This document shows positions 1-7,037 of a stretch of DNA of 59,347 nt, in pieces; position 1 is the first letter of the stretch, and every line of letters starts with the position of its first letter. Under the pieces are notes generated by a model. The model saw only the letters and a list, made by a program, of their open reading frames with translations. It searched no databases and was not told the DNA's origin. Location: the IMG/VR virus record IMGVR_UViG_3300044646_000633, positions 1 to 59,347 of that record, one strand, 5' to 3'. This DNA comes from a virus. The position numbers and the translations under genes are program-made.

Positions 1-245
1 TCCACAAGATCGACCCGAATGGCGAACTGATGAAGCGCGCCCGTCAGGCGGGCGATGATCTAGTTCGATCCAACGTCCCAGCCGCCCCCTTCGTCACCAA
101 GACCGAAGGTTGGTTGAGCCTCGCCCTCAAGCGCATCATGGTCATGGCCGCAGAGGGCGGCTACGACAAGGTGGCGTTCGTCAACGGCGAGCAGTCTGCG
201 GATCGGTATGACCTGAGCAAGCAGGTCAGCACGCTTCTTCACAGA
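1..245. repeat. Terminal redundancy, left copy
   Basis: This block is repeated at 59103-59347 with one mismatch (G at 118, A at 59220). The coding frame of the giant polyvalent gene runs through both copies without a break, so this is best read as the overlap of a circular or terminally redundant assembly, not two biological copies. The unique length is then 59,102 bp. The mismatch changes a Ser codon to Asn. Confidence 0.93.
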
Positions 246-3200
246 AAGAACAATGACGGCACCTACTATGTAGTTGCAGAAACCGCAGGCGGCACCATCG
301 AAAAGCCATCTTTGACGCAGCAAAGCCTCGAAGACACCGTTGGCAAAGAAGTGGCCAAGAAGATCGTGGCCGGAGAGGGACCGGACAACGGAGGGGGATT
401 CCATGCGCTTCAAGGCCTCGACCTCAAGGTCGGCGGCGAAGGCATGAAAGCCTTCTACGACCAGATCGTCCCGGCCGCGCTGAAGAAGCTGCTGCCAAAG
501 GTGGGTGGCGGGCAAATGGGCGTCGTGAAGGTGGATGGCATTGTGCGCGCCAGCACCGGCAACATGGAGGCTGGAGACTTCTACGACCGCCAGGAGAACC
601 CCGATTTCAGGATGCTGGCGCAGCCCGGCTTCGACGTCACCCCCGCCATGCGCGAGAAGGCGTCCACCGGCCTGCCGATGTTCAGCCGCACGCTCCCGGC
701 CAGCGGCGCCCGCCAGACCCCCGCCCAGCGCGCCGAGGCCATCCTGGCCACGCCAGTGACCAAGGCCCGGCCACTGGATCGGGTGTTCCGGGCCGCGTCG
801 CGCGCCACCGGCCTGGAGTTCGTCGCACGCCAAGCCTATGACCGCGCCGGCCATCTGCTTGATCGGCTGACCCCCGAGACCGTCAAGGCCGGCATCGTGT
901 CCGACTACGGCGTGCCCGAGGCCGTGATCGACATGCGCGTCATGCTGCAGGGGCGCCAGCGCCAGCAGCTGCGCCGGGCCGGCGAACTGGTGGACAAGCT
1001 GTCCAACCTCACGCGCGCCGAGTCCCGCATCGCCTACGAGTGGATGAACATGGACGGCTCCGACCCCCGGGCCTACCTCTCCATGATGCAGGGCCTGCCC
1101 GAGGAGTCCGTGAAGGTGCTGCAAGAAGTGCAGCGCATGATCGACGATCTGTCCAAGGAGGCAGTGCGCCTGGGCCAGTTGGACCCGAGGTCCTATGAGC
1201 GCAACAAGTTCGCGTACCTGCGCCGGACCTATGACCGCTACCTCGAAGAGTTGACCCCGCAGCAGCAGCGCGCGCACCAGAAGGCCACCCGCATCCTGGG
1301 CGATCAGTACCGCAGGCGCGGCTTGACCGAGCCGGTGGACATGGCCAAGCTCAAGTCCGGTGATCCTGAGTGGTGGGGCCGCAAGGAGCGCGAGGGCAAA
1401 GGCGACGCCGGGCTGGTGAACCAGGAGTTCATCAAGCTGGAGCGCCTGAAGCCCACGGGCGCCGGCACGATCCCGCTGCCTGGGATGACGGGCAAGGCCG
1501 ACGGCAAGGTGCTTGAGGTCGTCTACTGGCCTGCGGAGCGCGCCGTGCCCGCGAAATACAGCGAGTGGCGGCGCAACGAGGTCTTCAAGGTAGATGATGT
1601 CAAGGGCGGCAAGGTCGTGCTGTGGCGCGACTTTACCAAGGATGAGCGCGAGGCCATGGGCGAGGTCGATGAGGCCCGCTTCGCCATCGCCCGCACCCTG
1701 CAGCGCATGGTCCACGACGTCGAGGTCGGGCGCTACCTGGAGAACCTGTCCCAGAAGTTCGCCAAGGCCGACGGCGACGAGATCGACGGCGTTCTGGTCG
1801 AGGCAAGCGAAAGCTGGCACCGGGCATTCAAGCCCAGCGAGTGGGTCAAGGTGCCGGACTCCAAGATCACGGGCACCAGCGTTCACCGCTACGGCAAGCT
1901 GGCCGGGAAGTACCTGCCGGGCCCGATCTGGAACGACGTGCGGTTCGCAGTCAACGGGCCGACCCGCCCCCTGGGCGAGGTCTACAGCAAGATTCTTGCG
2001 GCCTGGAAGGTGTCGAAGACGGCCCTGACGCCGGCCGTGCACATGAACAACGTCATGGCCAACCTCGTGATGGCCGACTGGCACGACGTCGGGGCGGCGC
2101 ATGTGGCCAAGGCCCTGCGGCTGATCCTGGCGGCGCATCAGCGCGACGGCAAGGGAGCCTTGGGCCGCGTGGGCAACGTGGCCGCGGGCGCCGGCATCGC
2201 CGACCGCGAGGCTGCCCTGGCGATCATGAACCGCTACCGCGACGCGGGCGGCGACATCGGCTCATGGGCGACCCAGGAGATCGCCCGCGAGCAGATGGCC
2301 CCGCTGCTGGACGCCGTGCTCGAAGAACTGGGCCGCGACGGCGACGCCTCGGTGCAGGGCCAGATCGGGGTGATGGCCGCCCTGCAGAACCTGCTGCACC
2401 TGAAGCTGCCCGAGGCCTGGACTGCATTCAAGGCCAGCAAGCCAGCGACCGTTGTAGGCCGCGAGGCTCAGTCCATGATCGACCTGTATCAGGCCGAGGA
2501 TGATGTCTTCCGGCTGGCGGCGTGGTTGGCTGCCAAGGAGCAGGGAATGGACGATCTGCGCGCCGGCCGGGAGGCTCGCCGCTCGTTCCTGGACTACGAC
2601 ATCAACGCGCCCTGGGTGGACGCGATGCGGCGCAGCGCGTGGCCGTTCATCGCCTTCACCTACCGCGCGGTGCCGATGCTTTTCGAGATCTCCGGCAAGC
2701 GCCCGCACAAGATTCTGAAGCTGGCGACGCTGCTGGGCGCCCTGAACATGCTGGGCGTGGCTATGTCGGGTGACGACGAGGACGACGAAGAGCGCCGTCG
2801 GCGCATGCTGCCCGAAGAGAAGGCCGGCCGGGTCTGGGGCGTGGTGCCCAAGCTCATCCGCATGCCCTGGAACGACGCCAACGGCTCCCCGGTGTACCTG
2901 GACATCCGGCGCTTCATCCCGGTGGGTGACGTGGTGGACACCGGTGCGACGCAGGCTGCGCTGCCAGTGCCCCCAGGCCTGATGCCGGGCGGGCCGCTGG
3001 TCATCCTGGGCGAGGTCCTGATGAACAAGAGCGCGTTCACGGGCAAGCCGATCACGCTGGGCACGGACACCCCGGCCGAGTCCTCGGCAAAGGTCTTCGA
3101 GCACCTTTACAAGGGGTTCGCGCCCAACCTGCCGGGCCTGCCGGGCACCTACGCGACCGACGCCCTGGTCAATGCCGGCACCGGCAAGACGGACGCCTTC

Positions 3201-3461
3201 GGCCGGCAGCAGTCGATGGCGCAGGCCATGGCGTCGTCGGTCGGCGTGAAGCTGGGCAGCTACCCAGAAGACGTGCTGCGACGCAACACGCTGGGGCGCG
3301 CAGGGTCGCAGCGCAAGGAGATCGAAACCGTCATGAACGGGCTGCAGCGGCAGCGCAACATGAACGGGATCAGCGAAGCGGAGTACGAACGGAAGATGGA
3401 AGTTCAGCGGGAGAAGCTGCGCAAGCTGAACCAGGAGACGCGCGAGAAGGTGGCGCAGTGA
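1..3461 (+). CDS. Giant polyvalent virion protein, C-terminal part
   Basis: The frame is open at the first base and continues the gene that begins at 47303; across the circular junction this part is residues ~3935-5086. The first ~220 residues finish a domain shared by phage polyvalent proteins (YDLSKQV near the start) and close with a GLPMFSR tail typical of module ends. A long alpha-helical region follows, then an LPD38-like C-terminal region (about 1960-2760) with a hydrophobic PFIAFTYRAVPML segment and a charged DDEDDEERRRR patch. The gene ends 9 bases before the HNH gene. LPD38 regions are known from the C-termini of large phage polyvalent proteins; their role is not settled. An internal or ejected virion protein is inferred. 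Confidence 0.9.
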   Translation, partial: HKIDPNGELMKRARQAGDDLVRSNVPAAPFVTKTEGWLSLALKRIMVMAAEGGYDKVAFVNGEQSADRYDLSKQVSTLLHRKNNDGTYYVVAETAGGTIEKPSLTQQSLEDTVGKEVAKKIVAGEGPDNGGGFHALQGLDLKVGGEGMKAFYDQIVPAALKKLLPKVGGGQMGVVKVDGIVRASTGNMEAGDFYDRQENPDFRMLAQPGFDVTPAMREKASTGLPMFSRTLPASGARQTPAQRAEAILATPVTKARPLDRVFRAASRATGLEFVARQAYDRAGHLLDRLTPETVKAGIVSDYGVPEAVIDMRVMLQGRQRQQLRRAGELVDKLSNLTRAESRIAYEWMNMDGSDPRAYLSMMQGLPEESVKVLQEVQRMIDDLSKEAVRLGQLDPRSYERNKFAYLRRTYDRYLEELTPQQQRAHQKATRILGDQYRRRGLTEPVDMAKLKSGDPEWWGRKEREGKGDAGLVNQEFIKLERLKPTGAGTIPLPGMTGKADGKVLEVVYWPAERAVPAKYSEWRRNEVFKVDDVKGGKVVLWRDFTKDEREAMGEVDEARFAIARTLQRMVHDVEVGRYLENLSQKFAKADGDEIDGVLVEASESWHRAFKPSEWVKVPDSKITGTSVHRYGKLAGKYLPGPIWNDVRFAVNGPTRPLGEVYSKILAAWKVSKTALTPAVHMNNVMANLVMADWHDVGAAHVAKALRLILAAHQRDGKGALGRVGNVAAGAGIADREAALAIMNRYRDAGGDIGSWATQEIAREQMAPLLDAVLEELGRDGDASVQGQIGVMAALQNLLHLKLPEAWTAFKASKPATVVGREAQSMIDLYQAEDDVFRLAAWLAAKEQGMDDLRAGREARRSFLDYDINAPWVDAMRRSAWPFIAFTYRAVPMLFEISGKRPHKILKLATLLGALNMLGVAMSGDDEDDEERRRRMLPEEKAGRVWGVVPKLIRMPWNDANGSPVYLDIRRFIPVGDVVDTGATQAALPVPPGLMPGGPLVILGEVLMNKSAFTGKPITLGTDTPAESSAKVFEHLYKGFAPNLPGLPGTYATDALVNAGTGKTDAFGRQQSMAQAMASSVGVKLGSYPEDVLRRNTLGRAGSQRKEIETVMNGLQRQRNMNGISEAEYERKMEVQREKLRKLNQETREKVAQ

Positions 3462-3470
3462 CAATGCGCC

Positions 3471-4046
3471 ATGCCCAAGATTGACACAACCAAGTTGCCG
3501 AAGTACGTGGTGGCGCGGCGCAAGGCGTCCGGCCGCGTCTACTACTACCTCACCATGAAGCGCGACGGGCGCCGATATGAGCACCCGCTTGGGTCTGATC
3601 TTCAGCGGGCCCTGGAAGACGCAAGCAAGATCAAAAGCCAGCTTGGGATGACAGGCTTTCGGCACAGCGAGGCTCTCAAAGACGAAGCCGCAAGCGAGCT
3701 ATACCGCAAGGTTCTGAAGGGCGCGAAGGCGCGCGGCCTCCCGGTGTCAATGACGCTTGATGACGTGCGCGGCTTGCTTCAAGAGTCTGGCGGGCGATGC
3801 TCGCTGACCGGCTTTCGGTTCAACGAGAACTGGGACACCGCTCGCAGAATCCGCCCGTGGGCACCAAGCATTGACCGCAAAGACAGCAGCCAGGGCTACA
3901 CCCGAGAGAACTGCAGGGTGGTTGCTGCATGCGTCAACATCGCCTTCAACAACTTCGGCGACGCCCTGATGATGCAGATGGCTAGGGGTCTCGTGAACCG
4001 AGGCCGGCAGGCTTTGCGGACCGGGCCGCAAAACACTGCCGTCTAG
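3471..4046 (+). CDS. HNH nuclease fused to integrase-type arm-binding domain
   Basis: 191 aa. Residues ~8-55 match the N-terminus of the integrase at 4228-5316: both carry LP, an AR/K/SGR stretch, YYYL and PLG at the same spacing. That domain in lambda-type integrases binds arm sites of attP. The C-terminal half resembles phage HNH nucleases: CSLTGFRF, then WAPSIDRKDSSQGYT, ENCRVV and a late Asn (FNNFG). The usual first His and second Cys pair are not obvious, so metal ligation is uncertain. It follows the polyvalent gene after 9 bases and ends just short of attP, convergent with int. Functions consistent with this include cutting att-like DNA, superinfection exclusion or homing; none is proven. 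I know of no named family with this architecture. Confidence 0.75.
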   Translation: MPKIDTTKLPKYVVARRKASGRVYYYLTMKRDGRRYEHPLGSDLQRALEDASKIKSQLGMTGFRHSEALKDEAASELYRKVLKGAKARGLPVSMTLDDVRGLLQESGGRCSLTGFRFNENWDTARRIRPWAPSIDRKDSSQGYTRENCRVVAACVNIAFNNFGDALMMQMARGLVNRGRQALRTGPQNTAV

Positions 4047-4081
4047 GTTAGCGGGCACTACCGCGCCGCGCTGCGTTTTAG

Positions 4082-4129
4082 TGGCTCCCCGACCTGGACT
4101 CGAACCAGGGACCTGCGGATTAACAGTCC
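4082..4129 (-). other. attP core: 3' half of a tRNA-Asn gene
   Basis: Read on the minus strand, this is the anticodon arm (GTT anticodon), variable loop, T arm (GGTTCGAGTCC) and acceptor end with CCA of a bacterial tRNA-Asn. The 5' half of a tRNA is absent: sequence beyond 4129 no longer follows tRNA. This is the usual signature of an attP core for phages that integrate into a tRNA 3' end and restore it. It lies about 100 bases from the integrase stop codon. The integration target is therefore very likely a host tRNA-Asn gene. Confidence 0.9.
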
Positions 4130-4137
4130 TCCGGGCA

Positions 4138-4244
4138 CTGCCTTGCGAATCAGGTACTTACGCCGAATCCCGGTCCGCAACCATCCGTAGACGGATACCG
4201 CAAGCCCTTGATTCACAAGGCAGCGGGCTACGGTTGCGGACCGG
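4138..4244. repeat. Two interlocked inverted repeats beside attP
   Basis: Pair 1 is a perfect 13-bp inverted repeat, CCGGTCCGCAACC at 4170-4182 and its complement at 4232-4244. Pair 2 is 15 bp with one mismatch, 4138-4152 and 4209-4223. The arms alternate (2, 1, 2', 1'), so both hairpins cannot form together. They are good candidates for integrase arm sites or accessory-factor sites; the right arm runs into the last codons of int. A pseudoknot or terminator role is less likely because no T-run follows. Confidence 0.6.
4183..4196. promoter_or_regulatory. Repressor operator ATCCGTAGACGGAT inside attP
   Basis: A 14-bp palindrome of the same type as the sites at 39190, 39212, 40750, 41564 and 41609. 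No convincing -35/-10 pair surrounds this copy, unlike the others. It lies between the two arms of the 13-bp inverted repeat. The repressor could influence integration or excision here, or the site could be shared with a recombination factor. The palindrome is seen; its use is inferred. Confidence 0.6.
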
Positions 4245-5316
4245 CTTTCCGGGCGGTGGGCGTGACCCTGTCGCCCAGGCGGACGTAGTGCTCGGTCATG
4301 CGGATGTTCTTGTGCCCAAGCTGGCGCTGGGCCGCCTGCAGCCCGTCGGCGTCGGCCTTGTCGGTGCCGGCCTTCGCGCGCAGGTCGCGGAACTGAAATG
4401 CCTCGATGGCAGTGGCCATGTCTTTGTCGCCCGCCTTCCTGGCCGCCTTGGCGGCCTTCTCGCGGGCGTCATCGAAGGCGTTGTCCAGGCCGTAGGCGGT
4501 CAGCCTGGAGCCCTGCCGGTTGACCACCAGGGCCAGGTCGATCACGCGGTTCTGGCGCTTGCGCTCGGCAATCTCGGCCAGCTTCAGGCCGAGGGCGTTG
4601 GGGCCGGTGGAGCCTTCGAGCTCGATGCGCAGCTTCTTGGCCGTCTTGCCTTGGCCGACACGCAACACGCCATCCCGGACGTGGGTGGCTGACATCCTGA
4701 GCACGTCGGCCGGACGCTGGCCGGTCAGGTAGGCAAGGTCGATCGCATCCTTCAGCGGCTGGCTGGCCGCGGCATAGACCGCCTGCAGCACCTCGTCCTC
4801 GACGTAGATGTCTCGGCCGGTCTCCTTGAAGCCCTTGATGCCTGCGCAGGGGTTGGGCAGGGCGGTGATGCCCCAGTCCCGGGCCATGTTCCAGATGTGC
4901 GACAGCAGGGCCTTCTCGCGGTTGGCGCGGATCTTGGCCGACTCCCCGCGCCACGTCAGGTACTGGCGGACGTGCTGCGGCTCGATGGCCTCGAAGGTGA
5001 TGGGCGGGTCGTTGAAAAACTTCAGCAGGTTGGCCAACTCCTTGATGTTGTCGGCCTGGGTGCGCGGCGCCTTGGTGGGCACCACCCGCTGCAGGTACAG
5101 GTCGGCCACGTCCTTGAACGTGGTGACGGGCGCCACGTTCTCGGTCTTGGTCAACTCAACCCAGCGGGTGACGGCGATCACGTAGTCCGGGCCCAGCGGA
5201 ATCTCGCGCCTGGGCTTGCCGCCCGTGTCCAGGTAGTAGTACGTCCGGCCGCTGGGCTTGGTGCGGGCCCGTAGGCCGCTGGGCAGGTTCAGGTGCTTGG
5301 TCGGGCGTCGGCCCAT
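4228..5316 (-). CDS. int: Tyrosine-type site-specific integrase
   Basis: 362 aa. An N-terminal arm-binding domain (residues ~5-60, SGRTYYYL...PLG) precedes a SAM-like core-binding domain (~70-160) and the catalytic domain. Visible catalytic motifs are TGQRP (first Arg), RDLRAK (second Arg) and LGHKNIRMTEHY (His and the Tyr nucleophile). The usual His of HxxR is Arg here (FRDLR). Start ATG at 5316 has GGAG six bases upstream. The gene reads toward attP, with its stop at 4228 about 100 bases from the tRNA-Asn core. It would mediate integration into tRNA-Asn. It is the last gene of the long minus-strand arm, downstream of the desaturase. Confidence 0.95.
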   Translation of the reverse strand: MGRRPTKHLNLPSGLRARTKPSGRTYYYLDTGGKPRREIPLGPDYVIAVTRWVELTKTENVAPVTTFKDVADLYLQRVVPTKAPRTQADNIKELANLLKFFNDPPITFEAIEPQHVRQYLTWRGESAKIRANREKALLSHIWNMARDWGITALPNPCAGIKGFKETGRDIYVEDEVLQAVYAAASQPLKDAIDLAYLTGQRPADVLRMSATHVRDGVLRVGQGKTAKKLRIELEGSTGPNALGLKLAEIAERKRQNRVIDLALVVNRQGSRLTAYGLDNAFDDAREKAAKAARKAGDKDMATAIEAFQFRDLRAKAGTDKADADGLQAAQRQLGHKNIRMTEHYVRLGDRVTPTARKAGPQP

Positions 5317-5355
5317 TGGGTTCTCCGTGGCGGCTGGTGCAGTGCGCCACAGGTT

Positions 5356-5371
5356 CCTCGCGCGCGCGAGG
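5356..5371. repeat. 16-bp perfect palindrome in the int leader
   Basis: CCTCGCGCGCGCGAGG lies in the 79-bp gap between the desaturase stop and the int start. It could form a hairpin or be a protein-binding site. There is no T-run, so it is not a typical intrinsic terminator. Nothing else was recognised in this gap apart from the int ribosome-binding site. Confidence 0.4.
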
Positions 5372-5395
5372 CCCGTCGATGGGACGATGATGGGA

Positions 5396-6124
5396 TCAGG
5401 CTTTGCGGATCAGGCGGATGAACACCGCGCCCATGTCCAGGTGCCACCAGCGGGTTCGGAAGTCTGCCCAGCCCGGGTGGTCGTGATGCGTCTTGTGCAG
5501 CCACTCGCCGCAGGCCGGGAAGATGCACTCAAGCCAGGGCAGGTCGCGAGGCTTGCCGCCGCGGTGGCTGGTGATCTGGTGAATCGCGCCGATCAGGTGG
5601 GTGCTGCCCAGCGGCATCAAGTAGGCGAAGAGAAAGAACGTGGGCGAGACGGCCAGCATCAAGGCGCACGCAGCAATCCAAAGCGCCAGGCCGTAGCGGT
5701 GAACGATGGCCAGGGTCGGATCGCCGGCCAGGGCGCGCAGGCGCCACCGCACCATCGGCACGTCGCGATATCGCTTGTCGTAGAGGTAGTGCCAGTCGGC
5801 AAAGTGCGGGTCGCGCCCGGTGTCCGAGTGCGCGTGATGAGTGTTGTGCGCCGCTGCCCAACCCTGCGGGCTGCCGTTGAGCAAGAGGACGCTGTAGTAC
5901 GCCATGAAGCGGTGCCAGAAGGCCGAGGTCTTGAAGGCCCCATGCGAGAAGTACCGATGCAACCCGACCGACAGCATCAGCGAGCCCAGGACGTGGAAGG
6001 CTGCCCAGGCGGCAAGCCACCATGCCGACACTGCATCCGTGGCCACAAGCCACAGACCGAGGCCGATGCCGGCCAGCCCGAGGTAGTAGCCCATTGGGAT
6101 CATCCACAGGGGTTGTCTAAGCAC
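5396..6124 (-). CDS. Membrane fatty acid (acyl) desaturase
   Basis: 242 aa, GTG start overlapping the upstream gene by 8 bases (ATG at 6100 is an alternative). All three histidine boxes of the acyl-CoA/acyl-lipid desaturase superfamily are present: HRYFSH (56-61), HNTHH (93-97) and HKTHH (210-214), plus HQITSHRGG (182-190). Hydrophobic segments at ~13-55 and ~147-175 fit a four-helix di-iron membrane enzyme. Family members place a cis double bond in acyl chains using O2 and an electron donor. It is somewhat shorter than many bacterial homologues. The gene sits at the end of the late arm next to int, a usual place for lysogenic-conversion (moron) genes, so it may change host membrane fluidity. 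Substrate and expression state are unknown. Confidence 0.9.
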   Translation of the reverse strand: MLRQPLWMIPMGYYLGLAGIGLGLWLVATDAVSAWWLAAWAAFHVLGSLMLSVGLHRYFSHGAFKTSAFWHRFMAYYSVLLLNGSPQGWAAAHNTHHAHSDTGRDPHFADWHYLYDKRYRDVPMVRWRLRALAGDPTLAIVHRYGLALWIAACALMLAVSPTFFLFAYLMPLGSTHLIGAIHQITSHRGGKPRDLPWLECIFPACGEWLHKTHHDHPGWADFRTRWWHLDMGAVFIRLIRKA

Positions 6125-6644
6125 GGTCGCCTCCGATCACAAGAGCATAGGTCCCAGCCGCGGCCACGAACTCGTCGCCGCCCACGCGGAAAGTGTCGCC
6201 TGGCTCGTGCCGCCCCAAGCTGCCAGAGCACACCAGGATGCGGCTTCCTTCCCGGCCAAGGAACACCCCGCCGTTCGGGTATCGCAGCGGCGTCAGGTCG
6301 GGCAACGCGCCACGGTTGGCGTGCCAGTTGAAGCACCAGAACTCAAGCTCATCGGCAGCGGTGACTGTTGTGATGCCCCCGGGGTGGTCTGGCCTCTCGC
6401 CAGTGAACAAGCCGGGAACCCTGTCGTCGAACTGTCCGCCGAGGTTGTTGGACACCACGCCTCTACCTCGAACGTACAAGGCCCTGTTGGGCGCCGCGCT
6501 GCGCGCGACGGATCGCGCCGACACAACCACCATGGACGCGCCGGCCGGCAGGATGTGGCGGTGCACCCGCCAGCCAAAGACCTCGCGCGGCGTCACGATT
6601 GCAGCCGACTCCCGGCCGCGCCATTCTCGCCTGGGCACGCTCAT
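6117..6644 (-). CDS. Hypothetical protein, beta-rich, tail-region
   Basis: 175 aa, not recognised. No membrane segment or signal peptide. Gly, Val and Thr-rich stretches and a C-terminal run (GDTFRVGGDEFVAAAGTYALV) suggest a beta-sandwich or cupin-like fold, but no metal-binding motif is clear. It lies between the last tail-tip genes and the desaturase. The 8-base overlap with the desaturase start implies coupled translation. It may be a minor virion component or an accessory gene of the same moron segment. The start is ATG at 6644, three bases after the stop of the upstream gene. Confidence 0.7.
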   Translation of the reverse strand: MSVPRREWRGRESAAIVTPREVFGWRVHRHILPAGASMVVVSARSVARSAAPNRALYVRGRGVVSNNLGGQFDDRVPGLFTGERPDHPGGITTVTAADELEFWCFNWHANRGALPDLTPLRYPNGGVFLGREGSRILVCSGSLGRHEPGDTFRVGGDEFVAAAGTYALVIGGDRA

Positions 6645-6647
6645 GGG

Positions 6648-7037
6648 TTACCCCGCTGGGTAGATCACGACGGAGCCAGGCACGACCGAGTTGTCCTTCG
6701 GGTAGGCATCTTTGACGGCCTTGATGTGGCTGTAGAACGGCTCGACCTTTGGCAGCACCCCGTCGTCCATTGCGTGCCAAAGCATGTCGAGCTGCTCGTT
6801 CACGCCTGGGTAGGAGCGCAGCCTTGCCGTGCGGTAGTCCATGTCAACAGGTGGCGGCGGCCTGCCTCCGACCACAACCTGCTTGGTGTCCACGTTTACC
6901 GTGTCCGCATCGGGGTCCGCCTGCGCCTCGATGACGAACTCGTCGGGGCCGTGGACCTGAATCTCAAAGGTCTCGTCCTGGCAGATGCCGGCGCGCAGGA
7001 TCTCGCCTGCGGCGTTGTAGATGACAAAGTGCTTCAT
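6648..7037 (-). CDS. Hypothetical tail-associated protein
   Basis: 129 aa, beginning MKHFVIYNAAGEILRAG. Its start overlaps the stop of the tail-tip gene by 4 bases (ATGA at 7034-7037), so translation is coupled. The N-terminal ~45 residues look like a small beta-strand domain seen in short phage proteins encoded after fibre genes. A PPPP stretch follows, then a helical C-terminal part (YPGVNEQLDMLWHAMDDG). Proteins of this kind are often tail assembly or fibre chaperones, but I cannot assign a family. Confidence 0.75.
   Translation of the reverse strand: MKHFVIYNAAGEILRAGICQDETFEIQVHGPDEFVIEAQADPDADTVNVDTKQVVVGGRPPPPVDMDYRTARLRSYPGVNEQLDMLWHAMDDGVLPKVEPFYSHIKAVKDAYPKDNSVVPGSVVIYPAG

Noticed and set aside
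60-2138. 692-codon minus-strand open frame opposite the C-terminal polyvalent region
   Set aside because: Same mirror-frame composition and no start signals; the plus frame has recognisable modules.
4081-4155. Functional tRNA-Asn gene
   Set aside because: Only the 3' half is present; the 5' acceptor and D arm are missing.
4081-4692. 203-codon plus-strand frame starting in the tRNA-Asn block
   Set aside because: Its first codons translate a tRNA fragment and the rest mirrors the integrase.
5356-5371. Intrinsic terminator between desaturase and int
   Set aside because: The palindrome has no following T-run on either strand.
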